The notes: generated from the sequence alone by a model not told the origin. Positions 17,110-25,686 are shown, counted from the first letter of the stretch. The stretch is 40,752 nucleotides of DNA from Pasteurella oralis (GCF_002850605.1 NZ_NXGB01000011.1:1-40752); one strand, 5' to 3'. Numbers and translations: made by a program.

Positions 17110-17619
17110 ATGCTTACTCTTACGCCAATTCAACAAAATTTCCGTAATTCCATGGCAAAACTAGCTGCTGGAGTGAATATCATCACCACTAACGGCGCAG
17201 CTGGAAAATGTGGAATCACTGTAACTGCGGTGTGTTCGGTGACAGATACACCACCCACTGTGATGATCTGTATTAATAAAAACAGTGAAATGAATCCTGT
17301 TTTTCAAGCCAATAAACGCCTTTGTATCAATGTGCTCAATGCTGAACAAATTGAATTAGCGCAGCATTTTGCTGGCTTTAAAGACAGTGATATGGACGAG
17401 CGTTTTGAATGGGATGTGTGGCAACGCAAAGAGGAGCCAAACGCGCCACCAAGTTTAAACAATGCATTAGCGAACTTAACAGGTACCATTGTTGATATCC
17501 GTGATATTGGCACTCATTCTATGTTCTTAGTGGAACTAGAGGATATTCAAGTTAGTGAAAAAGGACAAGCATTAGTCTATTTCTCACGCTATTTCCATCA
17601 AGTGGGCGATAAAGAATAG
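17110..17619 (+). CDS. HpaC-like flavin reductase
   Basis: HpaC reduces FAD or FMN with NADH and feeds the monooxygenase HpaB in 4-hydroxyphenylacetate degradation. The 169 residues align along the length of HpaC, with 'GVNIITTNGAAGKCGITVTA', then 'CSVTDTPPTVMICIN', 'NPVFQANKRLCINVLN' and 'YFSRYFHQV'. No HpaB or other aromatic pathway gene is near, and the divergent neighbour is a broken gabD. It may therefore supply reduced flavin to another enzyme. The family call is firm; the physiological partner is unknown. The start has AAGGAAA upstream. Confidence 0.82.
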   Translation: MLTLTPIQQNFRNSMAKLAAGVNIITTNGAAGKCGITVTAVCSVTDTPPTVMICINKNSEMNPVFQANKRLCINVLNAEQIELAQHFAGFKDSDMDERFEWDVWQRKEEPNAPPSLNNALANLTGTIVDIRDIGTHSMFLVELEDIQVSEKGQALVYFSRYFHQVGDKE

Positions 17620-17674
17620 CCTGCTTGCCTGAATAAAAAAGCGACGTAATGATCTCAACATGTCGCTAAAACCA

Positions 17675-17717
17675 ACCGCACTTAGTGCTGCCATCTAACT
17701 AAAGTGCGGTCACTTTT
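17675..17717 (+). terminator. Inverted uptake-signal terminator after the flavin reductase
   Basis: Two opposite uptake cores (17675-17683 and 17702-17710) form a stem of about 11 base pairs with one bulge, followed on the plus strand by a T run. Confidence 0.75.
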
Positions 17718-18668
17718 TTAATTTTTTCGTTCTAACATATTGATATGACGCGTTGCAGCAATCCAAGCACCGACATACCCTACTAATGTACAAATAATGA
17801 GCAAGAACAAAAATTCTGCCAAATTAACGCCGCTTAATTCAAAGGTGACAGCAAAAATATCAGTGACATATTTAACAGCATTCGTGAAATAACCAATCAC
17901 TACGCTACTAAATAAGCAGGCAAATACCCCGCCTAACACTGCGTAAATCATACCTGTATAAAGAAATGGACGTAAAATAAATTGATCTGTCGCACCTAAT
18001 AATTTCATCACTTCAATATTAGTTTGGCTGCTGTAAACGTCAGAACGAATACTATTACCAATCACTAAAAATACAGCTAACGTCATCAATACAGCACAAA
18101 AAATAGCAACATGTGCAGCTAACCAAGTCAATGCCGTTAATTTTTCTAGCCAATCATTATCTAAACGTACTTCCTGCACGCCTTTGATCTTGTCTAAATT
18201 TTGGCGCAGCTCATTACGCTTTTGTGACTGGTTATATTCTTGTGACGGCTTAATGATCACTACCGCAGGTAACGGATTATCATCTAATATATCCAATTCA
18301 TTATTAAAGCCAGACCAATCACGAAACGCATTTAAACTTTCTTGGCGTGAAATGTAATTTAATGACTCAACACCTGTTTGCTGACGAATTTTTTCTACCA
18401 CTAAATTAGCATCTTCTTCAGTTAAGGTCTTATGTAAGTAAACCGTTAACTCACTTTCAGGATAAAATTGAGTTGTTGCTTGATGAATATTTTTCCACAA
18501 TAAATAACTTACAGTAGGAATAGTTAAAGACACACTAATCACTAAAATAGTCAATAACGTACCAAAACGACGTTTAAGCAAATCTGCCCATACTGCACGC
18601 AACACATAATGTATTTGCACCCAAAATGGTGCTTGAACACGACGAAAACTCATCACGACTTTCCTCAA
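17718..18668 (-). CDS. ftsX: Cell-division permease-like protein FtsX
   Basis: FtsX is the membrane half of the FtsEX complex, which recruits and activates EnvC at the septum so that amidases split peptidoglycan. The 316 residues show a cytoplasmic N-terminus, one membrane helix near 36-57, a periplasmic domain of about 130 residues, and three further helices near 190-215, 235-260 and 280-305. It overlaps ftsE by four bases (ATGA), so translation is coupled. Its partner EnvC is encoded elsewhere in this window (30843-32072). Confidence 0.95.
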   Translation of the reverse strand: MRKVVMSFRRVQAPFWVQIHYVLRAVWADLLKRRFGTLLTILVISVSLTIPTVSYLLWKNIHQATTQFYPESELTVYLHKTLTEEDANLVVEKIRQQTGVESLNYISRQESLNAFRDWSGFNNELDILDDNPLPAVVIIKPSQEYNQSQKRNELRQNLDKIKGVQEVRLDNDWLEKLTALTWLAAHVAIFCAVLMTLAVFLVIGNSIRSDVYSSQTNIEVMKLLGATDQFILRPFLYTGMIYAVLGGVFACLFSSVVIGYFTNAVKYVTDIFAVTFELSGVNLAEFLFLLIICTLVGYVGAWIAATRHINMLERKN

Positions 18669-19315
18669 CGTAAATAACCTTGTTCAAGAATAAGGCAAGG
18701 TTTTGGTTTTTGTTGAATAATATTCAAATCATGAGTTGCAATTAATACTGTCATTCCCATTTGATTTAATTCTTCAAACAAACTAAAAATTTCAAAAGAC
18801 AAGGCATTATCAAGATTGCCTGTCGGTTCATCTGCTAATAATAATTGTGGTTTATGAACAATCGCACGCGCAATATCTACACGTTGTTGCTCACCACCAG
18901 ATAAATGTACGGGTAAATGATTAGCTCGATCACGTAAACCAACTCGATCGAGTGAAGCAAGGGCACGAGTTTCTGCTTCTTTTGGATGCATACCCGCAAT
19001 AATGAGGGGTAATGCTACATTATCAACAATAGAACGATCGCCTAATAAACGATAATCCTGATGTACCATGCCAATTTGGCGACGTAAGAAAGGGATTTCA
19101 TAAGCAGAAAGGCGAGTAATGTCATGACCATTAAACCAAATTTGCCCGCCATTTGCGCGCTCCATCCCCATAATTAATTTCAGCAATGTACTTTTACCTG
19201 CACCAGAATGCCCCACAACATAAGTCATACTGCCCACAGGTAAATGAAAACTGATATTTTGTAAAGCAGGTTTGCCACCTAAATAGGCCTTACTCACATT
19301 TGAAAATCTAATCAT
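18665..19315 (-). CDS. ftsE: Cell-division ATP-binding protein FtsE
   Basis: FtsE is the ATPase of the FtsEX complex at the division site. The 216 residues carry Walker A 'GHSGAGKST' (35-43), the Q-loop 'MVHQDYRLL', the ABC signature 'LSGGEQQR' (138-145), Walker B 'LLLADEP' (158-164) and the H-loop 'IATHD'. It lies between ftsY and ftsX in the usual gammaproteobacterial order. Confidence 0.97.
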   Translation of the reverse strand: MIRFSNVSKAYLGGKPALQNISFHLPVGSMTYVVGHSGAGKSTLLKLIMGMERANGGQIWFNGHDITRLSAYEIPFLRRQIGMVHQDYRLLGDRSIVDNVALPLIIAGMHPKEAETRALASLDRVGLRDRANHLPVHLSGGEQQRVDIARAIVHKPQLLLADEPTGNLDNALSFEIFSLFEELNQMGMTVLIATHDLNIIQQKPKPCLILEQGYLR

Positions 19316-19388
19316 TTTTCATCTACTTCTAATGCGTTTTCACATCAAGATTTGCAATCGCAAAACTCACTTTCCTCAAATAAAACAA

Positions 19389-20783
19389 TTAATCTTCGTG
19401 TACAAATAATGCTTCAATAAACTCATCAGCATTAAATTCACGTAAATCTTCAATTTTTTCACCCACACCAATATAACGAATTGGCAAATTAAACTGATCT
19501 GCAATAGCAAAAATGACACCACCTTTTGCTGTGCCATCTAATTTAGTAAGGCTAATACCAGTTAATCCCACTGCTTCATGGAACAATTTCGCTTGGCTAA
19601 TTGCATTTTGCCCAGTACCCGCATCAAGGGTTAACATAATCTCATGTGGTGCAGTTTCATCATATTTTTTCATGACACGCACAATCTTTTTCAATTCATC
19701 CATTAAGTTGTTTTTATTCTGTAAACGTCCTGCCGTATCCGCAATTAATACATCAATATTACGTGCAGCCGCAGATTGCATCGCATCAAAAATCACAGAA
19801 GCTGAATCGGAACCTGTACTTTGCGCTACTACTGGAATATGATTGCGCTCCCCCCAAACTTGTAGTTGTTCTACCGCAGCCGCACGGAAAGTGTCCCCAG
19901 CAGCCAGCATCACCGACTGACCTTCTTGTTGGAATTTTCGCGCCAATTTACCAATTGTTGTCGTCTTACCTACACCATTGACTCCCACCATTAAAATCAC
20001 ATAAGGGTTTTTACTTTGATCGATCACTAAAGGTTGCACAACGGGTTTTAAAATTTCTGCCATTTCCACTTTTAATTGCTGATATAACAATTCAGCGTCC
20101 TGTAGCTGTTTATGACTTGCATGTTGTATTAAATTATTGATGATTTTTGTTGTGGTTGGCATACCTAGATCCGCCACCAATAATTGTTCTTCTAACTCTT
20201 CAAACAACGCGTCATCAATTTTTTTGCCTAAAAAGAAACTCCGAAAACCTGCACCAATATTCTGTTTCGTTTTTAGCAATCCTTTTACTAAGCGGCTAAA
20301 AACCCCCCCTTCACTGGGCTTTTCCTGTTCTCTTACGGCTTCAGGTTGCGGCATAACATCAGCAGATAAGGTTCCTTCTTCAATTTCAGACTGAATTTCT
20401 GCGGCTTGTACTTCTAGCTCCACAATAGCCTCTACGACATCTTGTTGTTCTAACGCGGCATGTAGTTCAATCGCCTCTTCGCCCAACACATCTTGCACAA
20501 CTTCCGTCATCACCTCTTCGACAACATCTGCTTCTTGTACTGCGTTACTGCCTACTGGTAACGCCCCCCCCTCAAAATCGACCGCACTTTTTTCTACTGG
20601 CGAATCGACCAATTCCCTTTGTTGCTCCACAACAGTTACTGTTGATTCTGGATCTTGAGACTGTTCTGGTTTAATCAATTCTGCTATGTCAGAATCTTGT
20701 TCTAACGCACTCTCTTGCTGTGTTTTTTGCTTACCTAAGCCAAACCAAGACCAAAAGCCACTCTTTTTATTTTCTGTTGACAT
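19389..20783 (-). CDS. ftsY: Signal recognition particle receptor FtsY
   Basis: FtsY is the membrane-associated GTPase that docks SRP-ribosome complexes at SecYEG. The 464 residues comprise an acidic A domain (about 20-160), a helical N domain (about 165-250) and the G domain. The P-loop is 'GVNGVGKTT' (267-275), followed by 'DTFRAAA' (297-303), 'DTAGRL' and 'TKLDGTAKGG'. An uptake signal is embedded in the flexible A domain (KSAVDF, 65-70). In E. coli rsmD lies directly divergent from ftsY; here about 2.6 kb of lipoprotein genes separates them. Confidence 0.97.
   Translation of the reverse strand: MSTENKKSGFWSWFGLGKQKTQQESALEQDSDIAELIKPEQSQDPESTVTVVEQQRELVDSPVEKSAVDFEGGALPVGSNAVQEADVVEEVMTEVVQDVLGEEAIELHAALEQQDVVEAIVELEVQAAEIQSEIEEGTLSADVMPQPEAVREQEKPSEGGVFSRLVKGLLKTKQNIGAGFRSFFLGKKIDDALFEELEEQLLVADLGMPTTTKIINNLIQHASHKQLQDAELLYQQLKVEMAEILKPVVQPLVIDQSKNPYVILMVGVNGVGKTTTIGKLARKFQQEGQSVMLAAGDTFRAAAVEQLQVWGERNHIPVVAQSTGSDSASVIFDAMQSAAARNIDVLIADTAGRLQNKNNLMDELKKIVRVMKKYDETAPHEIMLTLDAGTGQNAISQAKLFHEAVGLTGISLTKLDGTAKGGVIFAIADQFNLPIRYIGVGEKIEDLREFNADEFIEALFVHED
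20581..20589 (-). repeat. DNA uptake signal core
   Basis: Within the ftsY acidic domain, encoding Lys-Ser-Ala-Val. It is the last uptake signal before a gap of about 6 kb. Confidence 0.85.
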
Positions 20784-20816
20784 AATTCTCTCTTAAAATA
20801 CTTGTTTGATTGATTC

Positions 20817-20822
20817 ATTATA
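20817..20822 (-). promoter_or_regulatory. Candidate -10 of ftsY
   Basis: TATAAT on the minus strand, 34 bases upstream of the ftsY start. Confidence 0.4.
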
Positions 20823-20859
20823 AAGGCAAAAGTTGTTTGATAGTTTACCATCGAATAGA

Positions 20860-20887
20860 TTGACAATAAAAAATTTCCATGTATTTT
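20860..20887 (+). promoter_or_regulatory. Promoter of the first surface lipoprotein
   Basis: A perfect -35 TTGACA (20860-20865), a 16-base spacer, and TATTTT (20882-20887). A second -10-like TAGAAT lies at 20901-20906. Confidence 0.5.
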
Positions 20888-20968
20888 AAATAAAAATGTG
20901 TAGAATATGTACAATCTTAAACAAAATAGGACTTTATGAAATTAAGACTTTACTCAAGGAATAAAAAA

Positions 20969-21928
20969 ATGCAAAAATCATTTCTTACATTAGCAATTGT
21001 TGGTCTATCCACAATATTAGTCGCTTGCGGTGGTGGAGGCAGCGGCGGCGGTAACAACCACTCTACCAATCAAGCCAAGCCGATTCAGCCTACGCCAAAA
21101 CCTGTGCCGCCTTTACCGCCTCAACATAGTGAACCGCAATCAGATAATGGTCAATTGCCACAACCTCCTCAAAGCAATCAGCCAGAGTTGAATCAACCAC
21201 AACGTGCTCAATGGACTGGAGAATGTCATTCAGCTAGCTTTTGTGCGCCTGATGCAGAGCCAAGTAGTGCAGTAACAGTATATGATTTGACCTTAAAAAG
21301 AAATGCTACCCCACAAAATAGCACACCAGATAAACTCGAAAAAACGGAACGACAAATAAAACTCGTATTAGGCGATAATAAAGAGACAGAGTATCAATTT
21401 ACCCTCTTAGGTTCAGAAGACAATGAAGTTGGTTATTACGGTTATCGAAATACTGTTGGGGCACCAGATCGTAGACAAGTTGAAGTACTCTACGCAGTTA
21501 ATTCCGATTTTAAGAGCGAAAATCAAAAACCAAACTTCACTGCAAATTACAAGAAAGAAAGAGGATTTATCTATGCTCCAATAGATTCTTCAACAAATAG
21601 TATTAAAAATTATGGTGATGTGGATTTAACTTATACAGAAGGAAAACTTTCAGGAAGCATTTATCGTCCACATAATGGTAATTACACTAAAGATAAGATA
21701 TTTAGTATTGAAACAAGTAAGACTAGTGATGCAGTTATTATTACGCCATTAGAAAACCTTCAAGGTACAATAAGAACTGGTGATAAAGCTGTGCTAAATT
21801 ACCTTTTTGCTAATTCGACAAAACAAAAACAAGATCATAAATACTTTTTTGGTTCAGCAAAAACAGAAACATGGACAGGTGTCCTTGCTGCAGAAAAACA
21901 GGAGCCATCAACAAATCCGAAACCTTAG
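20969..21928 (+). CDS. TbpB-like surface lipoprotein 1, probable Slam substrate
   Basis: The signal peptide ends in a lipobox, 'GLSTILVAC', with Cys20 lipidated. A glycine run and a long Pro/Gln-rich tether (about 60 residues) follow. A C-terminal domain of about 230 residues, rich in beta structure, ends in 'TGVLAAEKQ', like the 8-stranded barrel of TbpB, fHbp and other Slam clients. A Cys pair follows 'QWTGEC'. Shared motifs with lipoprotein 2 include GYYGYR, 'KERGFIYAP' and 'YGDVDLTYTEGKLSG'. I prefer ATG 20969 (AAGGA eight bases before) to ATG 20936, since it gives a normal signal length; 20936 is possible. The ligand is unknown. Confidence 0.8.
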   Translation: MQKSFLTLAIVGLSTILVACGGGGSGGGNNHSTNQAKPIQPTPKPVPPLPPQHSEPQSDNGQLPQPPQSNQPELNQPQRAQWTGECHSASFCAPDAEPSSAVTVYDLTLKRNATPQNSTPDKLEKTERQIKLVLGDNKETEYQFTLLGSEDNEVGYYGYRNTVGAPDRRQVEVLYAVNSDFKSENQKPNFTANYKKERGFIYAPIDSSTNSIKNYGDVDLTYTEGKLSGSIYRPHNGNYTKDKIFSIETSKTSDAVIITPLENLQGTIRTGDKAVLNYLFANSTKQKQDHKYFFGSAKTETWTGVLAAEKQEPSTNPKP

Positions 21929-21957
21929 ATAAATTTAAATATATTCTATATCGGCAC

Positions 21958-21986
21958 GAAGGTGTTTTTAAACGCCTTCATTTTTT
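21958..21986 (+). terminator. Terminator after lipoprotein 1
   Basis: GAAGGTGTTT (21958-21967) pairs with AAACGCCTTC (21970-21979) with one wobble pair, followed by A and a T run. Confidence 0.8.
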
Positions 21987-22363
21987 AAAAATATCTTAAC
22001 TAAAAAGTAAGTGATTTTTATAACACCCTAAATACACAAAAATAAAATAATAAATATTTTATAACCCCAATAAAAATAACTTATAACCTAAATATTATTC
22101 TTATTATTTTAAAAATCTCTATTTTCATAATTTAATTCATATCTGAATAAAAAACAAGGCAATCAAATAATAATAAAATTGAATATCAAAACAACATTAT
22201 TCCATCTCATAATTCAATCACCCAATAACGCAGTACAAATAATAAAATGTCTCATTCAACTCACTAAATATTCAATTTACAAATAAAAAATATAGTATAA
22301 AATAGCCCCCTAATTTTATAAGAAGACATTTAATATTTTTTAATAACAAAAGGACTTGAAAAC
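21987..22363 (+). other. Very AT-rich spacer between the two lipoprotein genes
   Basis: About 380 bases of almost pure A and T, with no open frame and no clear gene remnant. TATAAA at 22296-22301 may be the -10 of lipoprotein 2. I found no convincing Fur box. AAAGGA at 22349-22354 is the ribosome site of lipoprotein 2. Confidence 0.5.
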
Positions 22364-23362
22364 ATGAATAATGTACTTTTTAAAACGAGCTTATTAATTG
22401 GGTTATCAACATTAGTGACTGCTTGTGGCAGCGGTAATGGTAATCATACTTCTCATACGTCACCACAACAAACACATCAATCAAATAATACAAATTATCA
22501 AAACACAAACACCCAATCACAAAATAGCTCAACGAAACAAATTCAGTCGCGAGTTAATCAACAATACTCTCAATCAAATAAAAAAGAAGAAAATACAGTT
22601 TCTAACAAACTTGAAAAGGAAATACTGCAAATAGATACTGCTCAGCAATGGATAGGGCAATGCGTGACTAGTGAATATTGCGGCGATAATAGCTTCAGCA
22701 ATAAAATCAATGTGTATGATATAAAACATACTGACGATGCAAAACCAGCTGATAGTAATCCAGATAAAACGACAGAAATGGTAACCACAATCACTCTAAC
22801 CTCTAAAAATACAAGTGGAAATGGGTATAGTTTTACATTATTTGGTAATGATAATTCAGGCTACTACGGTTATCGTCAACGAGCAAATAATGCCCAAGAT
22901 GGTCGCCATTACGATTTCCTTTATGCAGTAAAAACAGATGTGAATAACAATGAGTTACCGAGTAATTACACAGCTAATTATACCAAAGAAAGAGGATTTA
23001 TTTATTCTCCATTAAGCCTTTCTTCATCTTCAAGCTCGGATAACTTAATTTTAAAATATGGTAACGTTTATTTAACATATGAAAATGGTAAAATAACGGG
23101 AGATATTGAAGATTCACAGAGTAGAGACAAAACTTATCCAACTTTTAAACTTTCTGGCAATGATACCAATTTAATTATCACTTCAACAGATAATGTTCCA
23201 CCCCCTATTTCACCAAATGAAAAAGGTGTAGTTGAAGTACATTTTATCAACTCTGAAAAAAATACCCACGATTATAAATATTTAGTAGGCACAGGACAAA
23301 GTTACCCTGGTACTGGAAAAGTTGGCTGGATTGGCGTAATCTTTGCTGAAAAAAAAAGATAA
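22364..23362 (+). CDS. TbpB-like surface lipoprotein 2, probable Slam substrate
   Basis: It is a 332-residue paralog of lipoprotein 1. The lipobox is 'GLSTLVTAC' (Cys21). A tether of about 75 residues is rich in Asn, Gln, Ser and Thr instead of Pro. The barrel-like C-terminal domain begins near 'QWIGQCVTSEYC', again with two Cys. Conserved blocks are GYYGYR, 'NYTANYTKERGFIYSP', 'YGNVYLTYENGKITGDI', 'DYKYLVGTG' and the end 'GWIGVIFAEKK'. Tethers and predicted loops diverge, suggesting duplication followed by diversification. Surface display by the nearby Slam is inferred from family and neighbourhood. It has its own terminator. Confidence 0.82.
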   Translation: MNNVLFKTSLLIGLSTLVTACGSGNGNHTSHTSPQQTHQSNNTNYQNTNTQSQNSSTKQIQSRVNQQYSQSNKKEENTVSNKLEKEILQIDTAQQWIGQCVTSEYCGDNSFSNKINVYDIKHTDDAKPADSNPDKTTEMVTTITLTSKNTSGNGYSFTLFGNDNSGYYGYRQRANNAQDGRHYDFLYAVKTDVNNNELPSNYTANYTKERGFIYSPLSLSSSSSSDNLILKYGNVYLTYENGKITGDIEDSQSRDKTYPTFKLSGNDTNLIITSTDNVPPPISPNEKGVVEVHFINSEKNTHDYKYLVGTGQSYPGTGKVGWIGVIFAEKKR

Positions 23363-23383
23363 TTGATACAATTCATCATCACT

Positions 23384-23406
23384 GAGGCGATACACGCCTC
23401 TTTTTT
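23384..23406 (+). terminator. Terminator after lipoprotein 2
   Basis: GAGGCG-ATACA-CGCCTC followed by six T. It lies only 13 bases before the rsmD start, so the rsmD promoter must overlap lipoprotein 2 or this hairpin, or depend on read-through. Confidence 0.88.
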
Positions 23407-23418
23407 ATACAAACTAAA

Positions 23419-24021
23419 ATGAAAAAAAAATCACAAAAATTCACTGAGTCAAAAGGCAAAGTCCGCATTATCGCAGGCTTATGGCGAGGTCGGAAGCTAC
23501 CAGTGTTTCATGCTGAAGGCTTACGACCCACAGGTGATCGCGTTAAAGAAACGTTATTTAATTGGTTGATGCCTTATATTGTTGATACTTACTGTTTAGA
23601 TTGCTTTGCGGGCAGTGGCTCACTTGGTTTTGAAGCATTATCACGCCAAGCCAAACAAGTGACTTTTCTAGAACTAGATAAAGCAGTTGCCGCACAATTG
23701 CACAAAAATTTGCAAGCCTTAAAATGCACAACTGAGCAAGCAAAAGTGATCAATCAAAACAGCTTACAATTTTTAAAATCTGCGCAAAACACACCGTACT
23801 TTGATGTAGTTTTTGTCGATCCACCTTTTCATTTTGGTTTGGCACAACAAACCATTGATTTACTCACTCAACATAATTGGCTCAAACCTAATGCATTGAT
23901 TTATGTGGAAACTGAGAAAAACCAATCGATTGTTGCGCCAACGCATTGGCAAATCTTGAAAGAAAAAATCACTGGACAAGTTTGCTACCGACTTTATTAT
24001 TCTCATACAACTTCAAACTAG
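23419..24021 (+). CDS. rsmD: 16S rRNA (guanine(966)-N2)-methyltransferase RsmD
   Basis: RsmD methylates G966 of 16S rRNA in the 30S subunit, using S-adenosylmethionine. The 200 residues have the family opening 'VRIIAGLWRGRKLPV', the substrate motif 'LRPTGDRVKETLFNWL', the SAM-binding 'LDCFAGSGSLGFEALS' and the catalytic 'FVDPPF'. No clear ribosome site precedes the ATG. It is normally divergent from ftsY; here two lipoprotein genes intervene, and the Slam gene begins 11 bases after its stop. Slam is thus probably cotranscribed with rsmD. Confidence 0.95.
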   Translation: MKKKSQKFTESKGKVRIIAGLWRGRKLPVFHAEGLRPTGDRVKETLFNWLMPYIVDTYCLDCFAGSGSLGFEALSRQAKQVTFLELDKAVAAQLHKNLQALKCTTEQAKVINQNSLQFLKSAQNTPYFDVVFVDPPFHFGLAQQTIDLLTQHNWLKPNALIYVETEKNQSIVAPTHWQILKEKITGQVCYRLYYSHTTSN

Positions 24022-24032
24022 CTTATGGACTT

Positions 24033-25544
24033 ATGGATAAGAAACAACACTTTTTAACTCTTCTTACGACTATGGCATTATGCGGATTCAGTATTTCCCC
24101 TACCGTTTTAGCTGAACAAGTGGTCACTGTTGATAACCATCGCCCTGATGAACATTTTCATAAAACACCACAAATACAACCACAATCCCATTTACCAGGC
24201 AAATCTAAACAAGATCAAGCACAAGCGCAGCATCTTTCACTGACCTCTGAACAACTACTACAACGCCCTGATTTATTATTACGCGCGCTCATTCCTGTTT
24301 TAAGAAATAATGACATGCATGGTGTTGAACTGCTGTTGCCCATTTATGAAAAATTACCTGAAAAAGATCCTTTTTTATTAAAATGGGCAAAAGCAATTGT
24401 GGCTAAAAAACAAGGAGATCTGACAGAATCTATTCGCCTTTATCGTGAATTAATTGCCGAACAGCCCTCTCTCCAACCAGCACGTTTACAATTAGCAATT
24501 GCATTGATGCATAATCGTGAGTATGAAGCAGCTGAAGGACAATTCAGTCGCTTACGTGCAGAAAATCTACCACCACAGTTAATACAAATTATTGATGGTT
24601 ACATTAATGCAATCCATGAACAAGATAGCTGGAGTTTTTATAGCGGTGCAAACTATTTACGCGAAAGTAATGTAAATAACGCACCGAAAAAAGGCACTAA
24701 GGCAGATGGTTTCACTCCGTCGAGTGAGCCAGAAAGTGCAGAAGGTGTAAGTTATTTCTTTGGTACGAATAAAACTTGGTCACTCAAAAATGGCTTTTTT
24801 GCTGAATTTAATACTGACATCAACGGCAAATATTACTGGAATAATCATAAATATGATGAGTTTTCACTACGTGCGGGTTTAGGCGGTGGTTATCGTAATG
24901 CCAAAGCTGAAATCAAATTGATTCCTTATATGGAGCAATTTTGGTATGTAGGTGGAGAAAATGCAGATAAAAATGCTAAAACCTTACACCGGTACTCCAA
25001 AACTGGTGGCGTATCGTTAGATTTCAGCTACTGGCTAAACCAAAATTGGAAAATATCGACCGCGCTGGAATATGGTGAACAGCGTTATCCAAGCCCTGAA
25101 CGTAAAAAATCAAACGGGAATTTATATTCCTTATCAAACACGATAATGTACTTCCCAAATAGTCAACAATATTGGTTCGCAGGCGCTGATTTTTATCGCA
25201 AAAATGCGAATTGGAAAGCAAATGCCTTTGATCGTCGTGGTATCCGCTTAGGTTGGGGACAAGAATGGCCTAAAGGGATTTCAACACGTTTACAGTTAAA
25301 CTATGCTAAACGTACATATCATATGCCCTCGGCACCTCAAAATGCTATTTTTGCACCAAGTTTCTTTAAAATCGCACAGAAAAACCATGAATATGGTATG
25401 AATTTTACGATTTGGCATCGTAGTATTCACTGGTTAAGTATTACACCTAAAATTACTTGGTCATATCAAAAAACAGACAGTAATAATCCATTCGCACGCT
25501 ACGATCGTAACCGTGTATATTTAAGTGTAAGTAAAAATTTCTAA
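24033..25544 (+). CDS. Slam: surface lipoprotein assembly modulator
   Basis: Slam proteins sit in the outer membrane and move TbpB-, fHbp- and HpuA-like lipoproteins to the cell surface. From ATG 24033 the 503 residues begin with a signal peptide cleaved near 'SPTVLA' (residue 27); the frame opens 29 codons earlier, but that would bury the signal. A periplasmic TPR-like domain spans about 60-195 ('LRLYRELIAEQPS'-type repeats, here 'IRLYRELIAEQPSLQPARLQ' and 'HNREYEAAEGQFSRL'). Then comes the family hinge 'LPPQLIQIIDGYINAI' and a 14-strand-type barrel from about 200 to the terminal Phe in 'VYLSVSKNF'. It forms one locus with the two lipoproteins across rsmD. Confidence 0.9.
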   Translation: MDKKQHFLTLLTTMALCGFSISPTVLAEQVVTVDNHRPDEHFHKTPQIQPQSHLPGKSKQDQAQAQHLSLTSEQLLQRPDLLLRALIPVLRNNDMHGVELLLPIYEKLPEKDPFLLKWAKAIVAKKQGDLTESIRLYRELIAEQPSLQPARLQLAIALMHNREYEAAEGQFSRLRAENLPPQLIQIIDGYINAIHEQDSWSFYSGANYLRESNVNNAPKKGTKADGFTPSSEPESAEGVSYFFGTNKTWSLKNGFFAEFNTDINGKYYWNNHKYDEFSLRAGLGGGYRNAKAEIKLIPYMEQFWYVGGENADKNAKTLHRYSKTGGVSLDFSYWLNQNWKISTALEYGEQRYPSPERKKSNGNLYSLSNTIMYFPNSQQYWFAGADFYRKNANWKANAFDRRGIRLGWGQEWPKGISTRLQLNYAKRTYHMPSAPQNAIFAPSFFKIAQKNHEYGMNFTIWHRSIHWLSITPKITWSYQKTDSNNPFARYDRNRVYLSVSKNF

Positions 25545-25551
25545 GCAAATA

Positions 25552-25586
25552 AAAATGCCCGACTTTGATATCGGGCATTTTCTTTT
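25552..25586 (+). terminator. Slam terminator
   Basis: AAAATGCCCGA (25552-25562) pairs perfectly with TCGGGCATTTT (25571-25581), followed by CTTTTT. Confidence 0.9.
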
Positions 25587-25686
25587 TAGAAGCTAAAACT
25601 TAAGCTATTTTTTCTAAAATGCTACTTGTACTCATTAGTGAAATATTATTTAAACTTTCTTGAAATCATACATTATTATCCAATTC

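Noticed and set aside
17718-20783. Signs of disruption in the ftsYEX operon
   Set aside because: All three genes are intact, with normal motifs and the usual ftsE-ftsX overlap.
20936-20968. Upstream ATG as the start of lipoprotein 1
   Set aside because: It adds 11 residues to the signal peptide, whereas ATG 20969 has a good ribosome site and aligns with the paralog. Not fully excluded.
21987-22363. AT-rich spacer as a replication origin or Fur-regulated region
   Set aside because: No DnaA boxes, ordered repeats or convincing Fur box could be found; low complexity alone is not evidence.
23946-24032. N-terminal extension of Slam overlapping rsmD
   Set aside because: It would place 29 residues before a clear signal peptide; ATG 24033 is the natural start.
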